Assembly (NCBI GenBank): GCA_934565795.1
Contig: CAKTIM010000007.1
Span: 51,077-115,076, forward strand
Origin: an uncultured Oscillospiraceae bacterium
Lineage (GTDB): Bacteria > Bacillota > Clostridia > Oscillospirales > Oscillospiraceae
Length of the DNA stretch: 64,000 nt
Reading direction: 5' to 3'
A program made the translations under genes and the position numbers. Below are positions 15,635-24,347 of this stretch, piece after piece. Under the pieces are notes generated by a model. The model was given only the letters and a program-made list of their open reading frames with translations. It was not told the DNA's origin and did no database searches. Numbering within the stretch: the first letter of the stretch is position 1; every line of letters begins with the position of its first letter.

Positions 15635-16990
15635 TCAATCCTTGAAGAGCGCCTCTCCCGCGCGGAAAATATCTCCCGCGCCGATGGTGAGCACCAGATC
15701 GCCGGGCTGGATGTTCTGCCGCAGGTAATCCGTGACCTCCGGCAGCGTGGCGCAGTAGACCGCGCCGGGAATTTTGGCCGCCAGATCCATGGAGGAAATA
15801 CCGTAGGTATTACGCTCCCGGGCAGCGTAAATCTCCGCCAGCACCAGCACATCCGGCTTGGAAAGCTCCCGGACGAAATCGTCAAACAGCGCCTTGGTTC
15901 TGGAATAGGTATGGGGCTGGAACGCCACCACCAGGCGGCGGGGCTTCATGCCGCGGGCGGTATCCAGCGTGGCGCGGAGCTCGTCGGGATGGTGGGCATA
16001 GTCGTCGTAAATCTCCGCCCCGTTGAAGCTTCCCTTGCGCTCCATCCGGCGGCCCGCGCCGTGGAACGCGGCCACGCCCCTTGTCACCGCCTCGCCGGGG
16101 ATGCCCAGCATCCAGGCGGCGGCAGCAGCGCCCAGGGTATTCATGGCATTGTGTCTGCCCATGACGCCCATGTCCACATGGCAGTAAACTTCACCGTTCA
16201 CCGCCACGTCAAAATGCCGCCAATCCTGGGAGATATTCTCTGCCCGCACCTGGTTGTGCTCCCCCAGGCCGAAGCTGATATGCTTGATGCCCTTCATGGC
16301 CTCCACCGTATGCGGGTCGTCCCCGTTGGCGGCCACGCCGAAGGTGGCCATTTCCGCGAACTTGTGGAAGGATTTCTGAATGTCGGCTAAGTCCTTGAAG
16401 TAATCCAGGTGATCCGCCTCTACGTTCAGCACCACCGCCAGGGTGGGGAAGAAATTCAGGAAGGAGTCGCAGTATTCGCAGCTTTCCAGCACAATGGTGT
16501 CGCCCTTGCCCACCCGGTGACCCGCATGGAGCAGGGGTAGATAGCCGCCGATCATCACCGTGGGATCCATCTTTGCCTCCATCAGAATGTGGGTCATCAT
16601 GGAGGTGGTGGTGGTTTTTCCATGGGTGCCGGAGATGCAGATGGCATTTTTATAGGATTTCATAATCTCGCCCCAGGCCTGGGCGCGCTCGAACACCGGG
16701 ATACCGGCGCTGCGGGCGGCGGCGATCTCGGGGTTGTCATTGTGCACGGCGGCAGTACGGATTACGCAGTCCGCATTGCGGATATTCTCCGCCCGGTGAC
16801 CGATATCCACGTGGATTCCCTTTTCGATCAGCTCCTCGGTGGACAGGGAGGCGCTCATGTCAGAGCCGGAAACCTCCAGCCCCATTCCTTTCAGCACCAG
16901 CCCCAGCGGACGCATGGAAACGCCGCCGATGCCCACCAGATGCACCCGGCGGCCAGGGACAATATATTGGGAAATGTCATAGGTTTTCAT
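15635..16990 (-). CDS. murC: UDP-N-acetylmuramate--L-alanine ligase
   Basis: 451 residues with the three Mur-ligase domains. The N-terminal Rossmann-like domain has VHLVGIGGVSMRPLG. The central ATPase has ISGTHGKTTTTSMM, LESCEYCDSFLNFFP and NVEADHLDYFKD. The C-terminal domain has DDYAHHPDELRATLDTAR and FQPHTYSRTKALF. It adds L-alanine to UDP-MurNAc. The chosen ATG at 16990 gives the normal family N-terminus (MKTYDISQ) with GGGGAG about 11 bases upstream; a longer frame from 17026 has no site. It leads the murC-ddl-DUF1934 group. Confidence 0.95.
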   Translation of the reverse strand: MKTYDISQYIVPGRRVHLVGIGGVSMRPLGLVLKGMGLEVSGSDMSASLSTEELIEKGIHVDIGHRAENIRNADCVIRTAAVHNDNPEIAAARSAGIPVFERAQAWGEIMKSYKNAICISGTHGKTTTTSMMTHILMEAKMDPTVMIGGYLPLLHAGHRVGKGDTIVLESCEYCDSFLNFFPTLAVVLNVEADHLDYFKDLADIQKSFHKFAEMATFGVAANGDDPHTVEAMKGIKHISFGLGEHNQVRAENISQDWRHFDVAVNGEVYCHVDMGVMGRHNAMNTLGAAAAAWMLGIPGEAVTRGVAAFHGAGRRMERKGSFNGAEIYDDYAHHPDELRATLDTARGMKPRRLVVAFQPHTYSRTKALFDDFVRELSKPDVLVLAEIYAARERNTYGISSMDLAAKIPGAVYCATLPEVTDYLRQNIQPGDLVLTIGAGDIFRAGEALFKD

Positions 16991-17036
16991 ACAAAACAAA
17001 ACTCCCCTATAAGAGCACATATTCATACGATTTTGA

Positions 17037-17065
17037 ATTATACATCATGAATCAAAATGAAACAA
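17037..17065 (-). promoter_or_regulatory. Promoter of the murC-ddl group
   Basis: On the minus strand TTGTTT (17060-17065), a 17-base spacer and a perfect TATAAT (17037-17042) precede murC by 46 bases. The rest of the 16991-17303 gap is AT-rich and shows no gene. Confidence 0.6.
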
Positions 17066-17230
17066 CCACAAAATGTAACCTATCCCGAAAAAGTCATAAT
17101 ATTCCAATTTTTTGGCAATATTTACCATGTTTTCAGGCTATTTTTCCGGCCAAACATAGCACTCATAAGGAAGTATACGCAAAATAAAACTTTGGGTGAA
17201 TTTTTTCGCCGACACATCCCGGATACGGAA

Positions 17231-17265
17231 AGGCCACCGTGATTCTATCAAAATCACGATGGCCT
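17231..17265. terminator. Hairpin between TraX-like gene and murC promoter region
   Basis: AGGCCACCGTGATT pairs with AATCACGATGGCCT around a short loop, 40 bases past the end of the TraX-like gene. A similar stem ends the tRNA-Ala gene at 19404. Confidence 0.65.
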
Positions 17266-17303
17266 AATGAAAAAGCGCTGATCTCCATTGCGGGACGCCG
17301 CCT

Positions 17304-18047
17304 CTAATTAAACAGCAACGGCGTATTGCCATACATCAGGATTCTCAGGATTCCGATTATAACCAAATGGAGGGGATAATACAGGTAGAAGAACCATTTC
17401 ATCCAGCCTGCTTTTCCCTTTGTGCCATCGTACGTGCGCAGCAGCGGATACACAAGTACGACTGCCAGGGTGATTACTCCATAGGTCTTATTCACAAACA
17501 CGAACGAAATGACCGCATAAATCAGAACCCAGAAGCTCATACCGGCAATCTGCTTCTTCAGGTTGCCCCTGTTGGAATACATGGACAAAATCGCCATATC
17601 CGCGATACAGCTCCAGTCAGCGGAAAATGTAACGACGTCTATCAGGATCACGAGCGCATATTTCTGCCATGCTTTTAGATTGGTTTCGCCGTTTACCACA
17701 TACAGCGCCACCACCGACCAGGCAAGCGTCCACATAATACTGGTTTGATTAAAAATGCTTCCCGTGCTGAAAGGAACATAGTTGATGCCGAATGCAAAGC
17801 AATACGCAAAATGGGATATCACCGCAAAGGCAAATAGCCTGGAAATATATTTTTTCAGATTTCTTGTATAGTAAAAGCCCTCGCAGATAAAGAAAAACAT
17901 AATCGGCGCGGTCAGTCTGCCGATGATATGTAAAACATTTGAAACCGCATTGTTGGGCATCCCAGGATAGCACAGGTCTGCCACATGATCCAGCGTCATT
18001 GCAATAATTGCAATCAGCTTCAAATGGTTTGAATTCAGTTTTTTCAT
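17304..18047 (-). CDS. TraX-family membrane protein
   Basis: 247 residues with about seven or eight membrane spans and the TraX family start: LNSNHLKLIAIIAMTLDHVADLCYPG, then LHIIGRLTAPIMFFFICEGFYYTRNLKKYISRLFAFAVISHFAYCFAFG. TraX acetylates F-pilin, but chromosomal Clostridia homologues are common, monocistronic and of unknown target; they resemble membrane acyltransferases. The gene is AT-richer than its neighbours, perhaps reflecting transfer. ATG 18047 follows GGGGACAT, a fair ribosome site. Confidence 0.85.
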   Translation of the reverse strand: MKKLNSNHLKLIAIIAMTLDHVADLCYPGMPNNAVSNVLHIIGRLTAPIMFFFICEGFYYTRNLKKYISRLFAFAVISHFAYCFAFGINYVPFSTGSIFNQTSIMWTLAWSVVALYVVNGETNLKAWQKYALVILIDVVTFSADWSCIADMAILSMYSNRGNLKKQIAGMSFWVLIYAVISFVFVNKTYGVITLAVVLVYPLLRTYDGTKGKAGWMKWFFYLYYPLHLVIIGILRILMYGNTPLLFN

Positions 18048-18160
18048 AGTATGTCCCCTAAAATCCGATTTCTGCGCCCATTATATCAGTTTGATAAGCG
18101 TTAGGCAAGAAATAACGAAAAAAATCCACCGTAATTCAACCAGAACAACGGTGGCAGCTC

Positions 18161-18676
18161 TCAATCCCATAAAGAGGAAAAGTGGAGGTAGTAGAATTTT
18201 GCCATTTCCTCCCCTTCATCCATAAGGTGGTCTCTGAGATAATTTGCGTGTCTCTTCTGTTCTGCCGGATTCACCTCAGAATATCTGTGAATAACCATAT
18301 TACCCAGAGCTTCTTCCCGCAGAATTTCACTGTATACATCGTCAATGATCTCACATTGCGCTACGGGAACATCACATTCACTCTCCCATGAGTGCCCTTT
18401 CCCGCGTGTCATACCATCCGTCGAGTTCAGAAAATAAATATAACCTTGCCTGCCTTTGTAGAGGGTTTCCAGCTGGTTTGGAAAACGCTCAAAATAGTGC
18501 TGCCAGCCGTCCGCCCCGATGCCCATAGTAACAAAATTTTCAGTCCTGCTTCTGCAGCAGACCAAAGCATAGCATCTGTCCTCACTAAAATAAGCAACCA
18601 ATTTACCGGTAGAATGAGATTTTGAAATTGCTTTGATTGTGTGCAGCCCGGGAATGCACGAACCGTGATAAATCAC
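18161..18676 (-). CDS. Conserved-looking protein of unknown function, possible ART-like fold
   Basis: 171 residues with no confident family. The N-terminus (MIYHGSCIPGLHTIKAISKS ... YFSEDRCYALVCC) follows a pattern seen in small proteins with an ADP-ribosyltransferase-like or RES-like fold: a strand ending in YHGS, then a 'goes to my residue' loop. The C-terminal half is charged and helical (EILREEALGNMVIHRYSEVNPAEQKRHANYLRDHL). It is coded in AT-rich DNA between the TraX-like gene and a GNAT. Enzymatic activity is not established from sequence. Confidence 0.6.
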   Translation of the reverse strand: MIYHGSCIPGLHTIKAISKSHSTGKLVAYFSEDRCYALVCCRSRTENFVTMGIGADGWQHYFERFPNQLETLYKGRQGYIYFLNSTDGMTRGKGHSWESECDVPVAQCEIIDDVYSEILREEALGNMVIHRYSEVNPAEQKRHANYLRDHLMDEGEEMAKFYYLHFSSLWD

Positions 18677-18873
18677 AATGTACCTCCGAAAGTTTTTTGT
18701 ATTACTCCTATTATATCATTTTCAAAAGCGCTTGTACAGTAAAAACTTCACCGTGAAATTGATTGAAACCTGCCATGGGGTGCAAATTCGGTACAGAGGG
18801 AGCGCAGTTCTCATTTTAGAGGGTGCATTGTTTTCCTGATAATTACACTCCCTGCTTTGCAACACACTTAAAT

Positions 18874-19344
18874 TTATCGCTCAATGCGATAGTATTTGAA
18901 CGTACCATCGTCCCCAATAAAGCGAAATCCCACCTTTTCCAATACATGCTGACTCCGAGTATTTTTCATGATGGTATCTGCATTGACTGCAACCATTCCC
19001 ATTTCTTCAAAAGCAATTTTTACCGCCAAACGTTCAGCTTGCGTTCCGTACCCTTTTCCTTTTACAGTATCGTTTTGCATATGAATGCTCAGAGTGCACT
19101 CAGCTTTTTCCCAATCTATCCGTTTCAGTTGCAGTTCCCCGATAGGGCTTCCATCAAGCATAATCGCAAATACAATACGAGACGGTTCATTTTTCGATTC
19201 AAAATATCTGCTAACATGAGCTTCGTTATAGGTGTATGGCTTAAATTCAGATATATCCGCATAAATAGATGCATCATTGCTCCAATGCTTATACAGTTCA
19301 TGACACAATTCCCGAGTCATCTTCTTTAGCTGAATTATTTGCAT
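18874..19344 (-). CDS. GNAT-family N-acetyltransferase (RimJ/RimL-like)
   Basis: 156 residues with the GNAT fold: IVFAIMLDGSPIGELQLKRID (strands 2-3), CTLSIHMQNDTVKGKGYGTQAERLAVKIAFEEMG (acetyl-CoA loop with KGKGYGTQA) and a C-terminal TRSQHVLEKVGFRFIGDDG. It transfers an acetyl group from acetyl-CoA to an unknown amine. ATG 19344 has GGAGG at 19351-19355; an in-frame start at 19365 has none. AT-rich like its neighbours. Confidence 0.88.
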   Translation of the reverse strand: MQIIQLKKMTRELCHELYKHWSNDASIYADISEFKPYTYNEAHVSRYFESKNEPSRIVFAIMLDGSPIGELQLKRIDWEKAECTLSIHMQNDTVKGKGYGTQAERLAVKIAFEEMGMVAVNADTIMKNTRSQHVLEKVGFRFIGDDGTFKYYRIER

Positions 19345-19398
19345 CTCTATCCTCCGAATTCTCATTCGTCAAACCCATGTATACTACTGTATTGACGC

Positions 19399-19436
19399 AA
19401 AAAAGTCCACCGTAATTCTATATTACGGTGGACTTA
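19399..19436 (-). terminator. Terminator of tRNA-Ala
   Basis: On the minus strand AGTCCACCGTAAT / ATTACGGTGGACT forms a 13-bp stem and is followed by TTTTTT. Confidence 0.85.
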
Positions 19437-19512
19437 TGGTGGACTTGAGGAGATTCGAACTCCCGACCCCCACAATGCGAATGTGGTGCGCTCCCAGCTG
19501 CGCTACAAGCCC
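19437..19512 (-). tRNA. tRNA-Ala (CGC anticodon)
   Basis: Acceptor GGGCTTG/CAAGTCC, D arm with GCGCAGCTGGGAGCGC, anticodon arm CCACA-TTCGCAT-TGTGG (anticodon CGC) and T loop TTCGAAT. CCA is encoded. A strong terminator follows directly. Confidence 0.95.
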
Positions 19513-19631
19513 GTTGTCTGTTACCCGGCTATTATAGCCCCAACCGGCGGCAAAGTCAAGAAAAAGATGTGCTGATTTTTCCTTTTTCTTTCGTGTGCGG
19601 CGGCTCCCCGATGGAGAGCCGCCTTGAATGG

Positions 19632-22600
19632 TCATTCCACGCTTTTCAGGGCCTCTGCCATGTTGATTTTGTCCAGGCGGAAATAGAATACGGCGTCCAC
19701 AGCCACAGCGGACAGGAGCGTCAGGGCGACGGCCAGAAGCAGGGAGGGATTTTCCAGGATGGGCCGAATCCAGATCAGGTCGATTTTGATCTGGCTGATG
19801 ACGAACTCCAGCAGCAGCTTTCCCAGGGGGATACCGAACACCGTGCCAAACACGCTGAGCACCAGGTTTTCCTTGAAAACGTACATGGCTGTCTCCCGGG
19901 CGTTGAAACCCAGGACTTTGATGGTGGCGATCTCCCGGATGCGCTCGTTGATATTGATATTGGTCAGGTTATACAGCACGATCACCGCCAGGATGCCGGC
20001 GCAGATGACCACCACGATCACCACCAGATCCAGGGCGGCCATCATGGAATTCACGGTCTTTGCCAGCTCCTGGCTCACCGTCACGCTGGCCACACCGTCC
20101 AATCGGTGGGCGGCGGCTCCGGCGGCGCTGGGATTCCGGCCCTCCCGCACCCGCAGGACTGCCATCTGCTGCTCCGGCTCCCTGCCCCACTGGGATGCAA
20201 TGGTCTGCGGGGACACAATGGCGTAATTATAGACGTGGTTTTCATAGATGCCGGAGACGGTCAGCCTCAGCACCTCCATGTCGGGATTGCTCAGCGTAAC
20301 GCTGTCACCCACCTGGATACTCAGGATATCCGCCATTCCGGCGGACAGCAGCAGCTCCCCCTCCCCCGGCATGGGGACGGCAGTCTCGCCGCTGTGGAAA
20401 TCGATAAAATCCGCCAGTTCGTCGGAGGCGGCCATGATATAAATATCCCTGGTCTGATCCTTCGCCGTGATCTCGCCGCTGACCTGGTGGAAAAACAAAA
20501 TCTGGTCGGCGTAGGTATCCATTTCCTCCCGGAACGCCGCCTGCTGCTCCGGGGTACGGCCGCTGCGGAAGTAGACCTCCACATCGTACTTTGTCACCTC
20601 GCGGAACTGGACGTCCACGATTTTGGAAATGGAATCCCGGATGCCGAAGCCGGTCATCAGCAGCGCGGTGCAGCCGCCGATGCCCAGCAGCATCATCACC
20701 AGCCGCTGCCGGTAGCGGAAGATATTGCGGATGGCCACCTTGTTCAGGAAGCTGACATGCCGCCACAATGGCAGGTGCTCGATCAGCAGCTCCTTGCCGG
20801 AGGCGGGGGCCTTGGGGCGGATCAGCTCGGCGGGAACCTCCCGCAGCGACCGATAGCAGCAGTACCAGCTCACCAGCATCATAGCTGCGGTATACAGCGC
20901 GGTGACGGACAGCGCCATTCCCCAATCGAAGCAGAGCTTAATATTGGGCGTGACGAACAGCACCAGCTTATACGCCTGCCACAGCACCGTGGGAAACACC
21001 ACGCTGCCCACGATCACGCCGGTGCCGCAGCCAAATATAGCGCTGCTTCCGGCGTACTTCAGATATTTGGAGATGATCGCCCAATTGCTGTAGCCCAGGG
21101 CCTTCAGGGTTCCGATCTGGGTGCGCTCCTCGTCCACCATACGGGTCATGGTGGTGATGCACACCAGTGCCGCCACCAGCAGGAAAAACGCCGGGAACAC
21201 CCGGGATACCCCCGCGACAATATCGGAGTTGCTGTCCAGGGCGCTATAGCCGATGTTGGTATTGCGATCCAGAACGTAGGCGTCCGTCTGGGTGATCTCC
21301 GCGATGGCCTGGGCAGCATCGTCCAGCCTTTGCTTGGCATCGGCCAGCTCCTGCTCCGCCTGGCTGAACTGGGTCTGGGCCTCCTGCTCGGCCTGGGCCA
21401 GGGAATCCCAGCCGTCGGCCAGCTCCTGCTTGCGCTGCTCCAGTGTCCTCCAGCCCTGGGCCACGTCCCGTTCGCCCTGCTTGATATCTCTTTGCGCGTC
21501 CTGGAGCTGCCTCTGCCCGTCGGCAAGCTGCTGGCGGCCATAGGCGATCTGACTGTTCATAGAGGAGCGCTGGCTGTACAGCTCCACATAGCCGTCCAGA
21601 ATCTGCTGCTGCCCGGCACGAAGCTCCTCCCGCTTGGTCAGCAGCTCCTGCTTTTGGGCCTCCAGCTCTGCCTGCTGGGCCGTCGCCTCCTCCAGCTTGG
21701 TATTCAGCTCGTCGCGCTGCTGGATCAGCTCCGCTTCCTGGGCCTCGTACTGCGCCTTCTCGTCCTGGCACTTCTGCAATGCGGCCCGCGCGGCCTCCAG
21801 GGTCGCCTCGGATGCGCCCAGCGCCGCCAGATTGTCCAACGCGGTCTGCGCCACCGTCTCGTTTACATCCGCGATTTTCAGCATTGCCTCAATGGGCCGC
21901 AGGCCTGCCTCGACCTGAACCAGGCCGGTTTTGATCTGGGTAATGCCGGACTTGATTTCCGCCAGTCCGGCGTTGACCTGCACAAGCCCCGCCTCCAGCG
22001 TCTGAGAGGCTGTTTCCAGCTCCGCCTGCTTGGCTGCCAGCTGGGAGCTTGCATTGGAAAGCGCCCACTGTCCGCCGGACTCAGAGGAATTCAGCTTCTC
22101 CTCCGATTCTGCCAGGGTGGTCTTATTGGTATCCAGCTCGGCCTTTCCGTCGGTGATCTGCTGCTCCGATTCGAGCAGCTGGGCCTCGGCGTCGGCAATC
22201 TGCTGCTGAGCATCCTCCAGCTGCTGACGGGAATCGGCCAGCTGCTGCTCCGCGTCGGCCCGCTGCTGCTGATAGTCCAGCAGCGCCTTGTCATATTCCG
22301 CCTGTCCGTCCTGATAGGCAAGCTCCGCAGATGCTCTGGCGGACTCCATCCGCTGCTGGGCAAGCGGCTCCAGCAGCGGCTTTATGGCATCCGCCGCCTG
22401 GGTCAGGGCGTCGTTGTATTCCTGGGAATAAATCGTATGCTGGCCCGGAATGGTCACGTGGATTTCCGTGTAGTAATCCACGTCAAAGGCTTCCTCCGGC
22501 ACGAAGTAATAGTTGGTAATGCTGCCGCTGCCCACCGAGGTATTGCCGCGGGTGGTGTCCATGTACAGCGGCGTGCTCACCAGGCCCACGACGGTAAAGG

Positions 22601-23087
22601 TATCCACCGTCAGCTCGTCCATGGAGGCGTCGTCATTGTCCGCCGAAAGCTGCACCGTCCGGCCAATGGCCTCCGTCCCGTTGCGAAAACCGTCGGCCAA
22701 ACACTCATTGGGCGCCTGGGGCATTCTGCCCTCCAGCAGCACCAGCTTATTGATCGTCTGCGGGATGGTATAAAAGCGGTAAACCGCCGCCTCGTCCCCG
22801 GTGCCCGTCTGCACGATCAGGTCAGAATAGAATACCCCCTCCGCCTGCTCCACGCCGGGCAGCTGAGAAACCGGCTCCAGCTGTGACCTGTCCCAGCCGT
22901 AGGTGCTGAGCAGGCGCAGGTCAAACATATTCTGCTGATCGGTATAGGCCTGCCCTGTGGCCACCATGTCCATTTTGGTGGAGCGCAGGCCGACAAAAAT
23001 CCCCGCGCCCAGGGCGATGATCATGGCGATGGCCACATAGCGGCCCAGGGACTTATAAATGGAACGGCGCAGATTTCTGCGCATCAT
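19632..23087 (-). CDS. FtsX/MacB-type ABC transporter permease with long extracytoplasmic coiled coil
   Basis: About 1151 residues. An N-terminal membrane helix (about 18-38) is followed by a periplasm-side domain, a heptad-rich coiled coil of some 350 residues (about 250-600, dominated by Gln/Glu/Leu such as QQLEDAQQQIADAEAQLLES), a first FtsX core (about 690-850), a second extracytoplasmic domain and a last FtsX core (about 1030-1140). Such pairs act as mechanotransmission or export systems rather than importers. The start is uncertain: ATG 23087 follows GAGGTG at 23096, while 23105 overlaps the ATPase gene. The ATPase is the gene directly upstream. Confidence 0.88.
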   Translation of the reverse strand: MMRRNLRRSIYKSLGRYVAIAMIIALGAGIFVGLRSTKMDMVATGQAYTDQQNMFDLRLLSTYGWDRSQLEPVSQLPGVEQAEGVFYSDLIVQTGTGDEAAVYRFYTIPQTINKLVLLEGRMPQAPNECLADGFRNGTEAIGRTVQLSADNDDASMDELTVDTFTVVGLVSTPLYMDTTRGNTSVGSGSITNYYFVPEEAFDVDYYTEIHVTIPGQHTIYSQEYNDALTQAADAIKPLLEPLAQQRMESARASAELAYQDGQAEYDKALLDYQQQRADAEQQLADSRQQLEDAQQQIADAEAQLLESEQQITDGKAELDTNKTTLAESEEKLNSSESGGQWALSNASSQLAAKQAELETASQTLEAGLVQVNAGLAEIKSGITQIKTGLVQVEAGLRPIEAMLKIADVNETVAQTALDNLAALGASEATLEAARAALQKCQDEKAQYEAQEAELIQQRDELNTKLEEATAQQAELEAQKQELLTKREELRAGQQQILDGYVELYSQRSSMNSQIAYGRQQLADGQRQLQDAQRDIKQGERDVAQGWRTLEQRKQELADGWDSLAQAEQEAQTQFSQAEQELADAKQRLDDAAQAIAEITQTDAYVLDRNTNIGYSALDSNSDIVAGVSRVFPAFFLLVAALVCITTMTRMVDEERTQIGTLKALGYSNWAIISKYLKYAGSSAIFGCGTGVIVGSVVFPTVLWQAYKLVLFVTPNIKLCFDWGMALSVTALYTAAMMLVSWYCCYRSLREVPAELIRPKAPASGKELLIEHLPLWRHVSFLNKVAIRNIFRYRQRLVMMLLGIGGCTALLMTGFGIRDSISKIVDVQFREVTKYDVEVYFRSGRTPEQQAAFREEMDTYADQILFFHQVSGEITAKDQTRDIYIMAASDELADFIDFHSGETAVPMPGEGELLLSAGMADILSIQVGDSVTLSNPDMEVLRLTVSGIYENHVYNYAIVSPQTIASQWGREPEQQMAVLRVREGRNPSAAGAAAHRLDGVASVTVSQELAKTVNSMMAALDLVVIVVVICAGILAVIVLYNLTNININERIREIATIKVLGFNARETAMYVFKENLVLSVFGTVFGIPLGKLLLEFVISQIKIDLIWIRPILENPSLLLAVALTLLSAVAVDAVFYFRLDKINMAEALKSVE

Positions 23088-23098
23088 GCTGCACCTCA

Positions 23099-23800
23099 TT
23101 ACCATTCGATCTCCGCAATATCCGTGGGGTGCTCACTGGTTTCGATGCTGCAAACCGTGCCGTTCTTCACCCGGATCACCCGATCCGCCATGGCGGTCAG
23201 GGCGCTGTTGTGGGTGATGATGACCACGGTCATGCCGGTTTTCCGGCCCGTATCCTGCAAAAGCTTCAGGATGGCCTTGCCGGTCTGGTAGTCCAGTGCG
23301 CCGGTGGGCTCGTCGCACAGCAGCAGCTTGGGATTCTTGGCCAAGGCCCGGGCAATGGCTACCCGCTGCTGCTCGCCGCCGGAGAGCTGGCTGGGGAAAT
23401 TCTTCATCCGCGCTTCCAGCCCCACGTCCTTCAAGACCTGGGCGGCGGGCAGCGGATGCCTGCAAATCTGGTTGGCCAGCTCCACATTTTCCAGGGCGTT
23501 CAGGTTGCCGATCAGATTATAAAACTGAAACACAAAGCCCACATCCATCCGGCGGTATTGGGTCAGCTCCCGCCTGTCCATGCCGGAAATATCCCGGCCG
23601 TCCAGCAGCACCTGGCCGGTGGTCAGGGTGTCCATTCCGCCCAGGATGTTCAGCAGCGTGGTCTTTCCCGCGCCGGAGGGGCCGACGATGACCACCAGCT
23701 CCCCCTTTTCAATCTCAAAGGAGGCATCGTGCAGGGCGTTGATCTTCACTTCGCCCATCTGATAGGTCTTGCCCACATTTTTGAATTCTACAAAGGCCAT
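23099..23800 (-). CDS. ABC transporter ATP-binding protein (LolD/MacB type)
   Basis: 233 residues with Walker [18 protein letters not shown]-loop [20 protein letters not shown], signature [19 protein letters not shown], Walker [13 protein letters not shown] and H-loop IITHNS. The LxxLDxxTxGxxxxDGxD pattern and the FtsX-type partner place it in the LolD/MacB/FtsE group. It energises the long coiled-coil permease encoded just downstream. It starts with ATG 23800 after a GGGGAAAAT site, and the GtrA gene ends 12 bases upstream, so all three may be co-transcribed. Confidence 0.93.
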   Translation of the reverse strand: MAFVEFKNVGKTYQMGEVKINALHDASFEIEKGELVVIVGPSGAGKTTLLNILGGMDTLTTGQVLLDGRDISGMDRRELTQYRRMDVGFVFQFYNLIGNLNALENVELANQICRHPLPAAQVLKDVGLEARMKNFPSQLSGGEQQRVAIARALAKNPKLLLCDEPTGALDYQTGKAILKLLQDTGRKTGMTVVIITHNSALTAMADRVIRVKNGTVCSIETSEHPTDIAEIEW

Positions 23801-23812
23801 GCGATTTTCCCC

Positions 23813-24244
23813 TTACTTTTTGCGAAACACCAGCAGCTTACTGCCTACATAGTTCAGAATCACCACCAGCACACTGGTAATGAGCTTCCACACCACGCCG
23901 TTCCATCCCAGGGTATCCACCGTCAGGAACAGAATGCCCGTCTCGATCAGCAGGGACGCAATGCGGGTGCTGATGAATTTGACAAACTCCGGCCCCACCG
24001 TCTTTGCCGACCAGTCGTGGCTTTCAAATACAAAGGGCTTGTTGGTCAGGTAGGCAAAAATCACCGCAAACACCCAGGCAATCGTATTGCTGGCGGCGGA
24101 GGCATACTTGAATGCGGTCTGCCCCAAATAGTGATAGCAGGGAATGTAAACCAGATAGTTGACCCCGGTGGTCAGAACGCCGAAAATCAGATAGATGATC
24201 TGGCTGCGGTATTTTTTCAGAAGTTCCTTAATTTTTGTCAGCAT
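23813..24244 (-). CDS. GtrA-family membrane protein
   Basis: 143 residues with four membrane helices and the GtrA family pattern: YLIFGVLTTGVNYLVYIPCYH, NTIAWVFAVIFAYLTNKPFVFES, KFISTRIASLLIETGILFLTVD and the C-terminal KLITSVLVVILNYVGSKLLVFRKK. GtrA-like proteins are thought to flip lipid-linked sugars or assist cell-surface glycosylation. It is the first gene of the run ending with the FtsX-type permease. A D-lactate dehydrogenase is divergent from it. Confidence 0.9.
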   Translation of the reverse strand: MLTKIKELLKKYRSQIIYLIFGVLTTGVNYLVYIPCYHYLGQTAFKYASAASNTIAWVFAVIFAYLTNKPFVFESHDWSAKTVGPEFVKFISTRIASLLIETGILFLTVDTLGWNGVVWKLITSVLVVILNYVGSKLLVFRKK

Positions 24245-24287
24245 AAATCCACCCCATTGTAAAAAAATATGTTCAAAAAATATTTAC

Positions 24288-24323
24288 TTGACATTTTGAA
24301 ATAATTCGATATAATTATATCGA
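24288..24323 (+). promoter_or_regulatory. D-lactate dehydrogenase promoter with perfect palindrome over the -10 box
   Basis: TTGACA at 24288-24293 and TATAAT at 24310-24315 (16-base spacer) are both perfect consensus. The -10 box lies inside an exact 18-bp palindrome, TCGATATAATTATATCGA (24306-24323), which could be an operator for a dimeric regulator. It does not match the Rex consensus usual for fermentation genes. Confidence 0.75.
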
Positions 24324-24347
24324 TAAATAAATGAAGGAGCTGATTCC

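Noticed and set aside
19569..22886. 1105-codon plus-strand frame over the FtsX-type permease
   Set aside because: It mirrors the heptad repeats of the real gene and has no ribosome site or domain.
24306..24323. The ldhA palindrome as a Rex-binding site
   Set aside because: It lacks the TTGTTAA...TTAACAA core of Rex operators.
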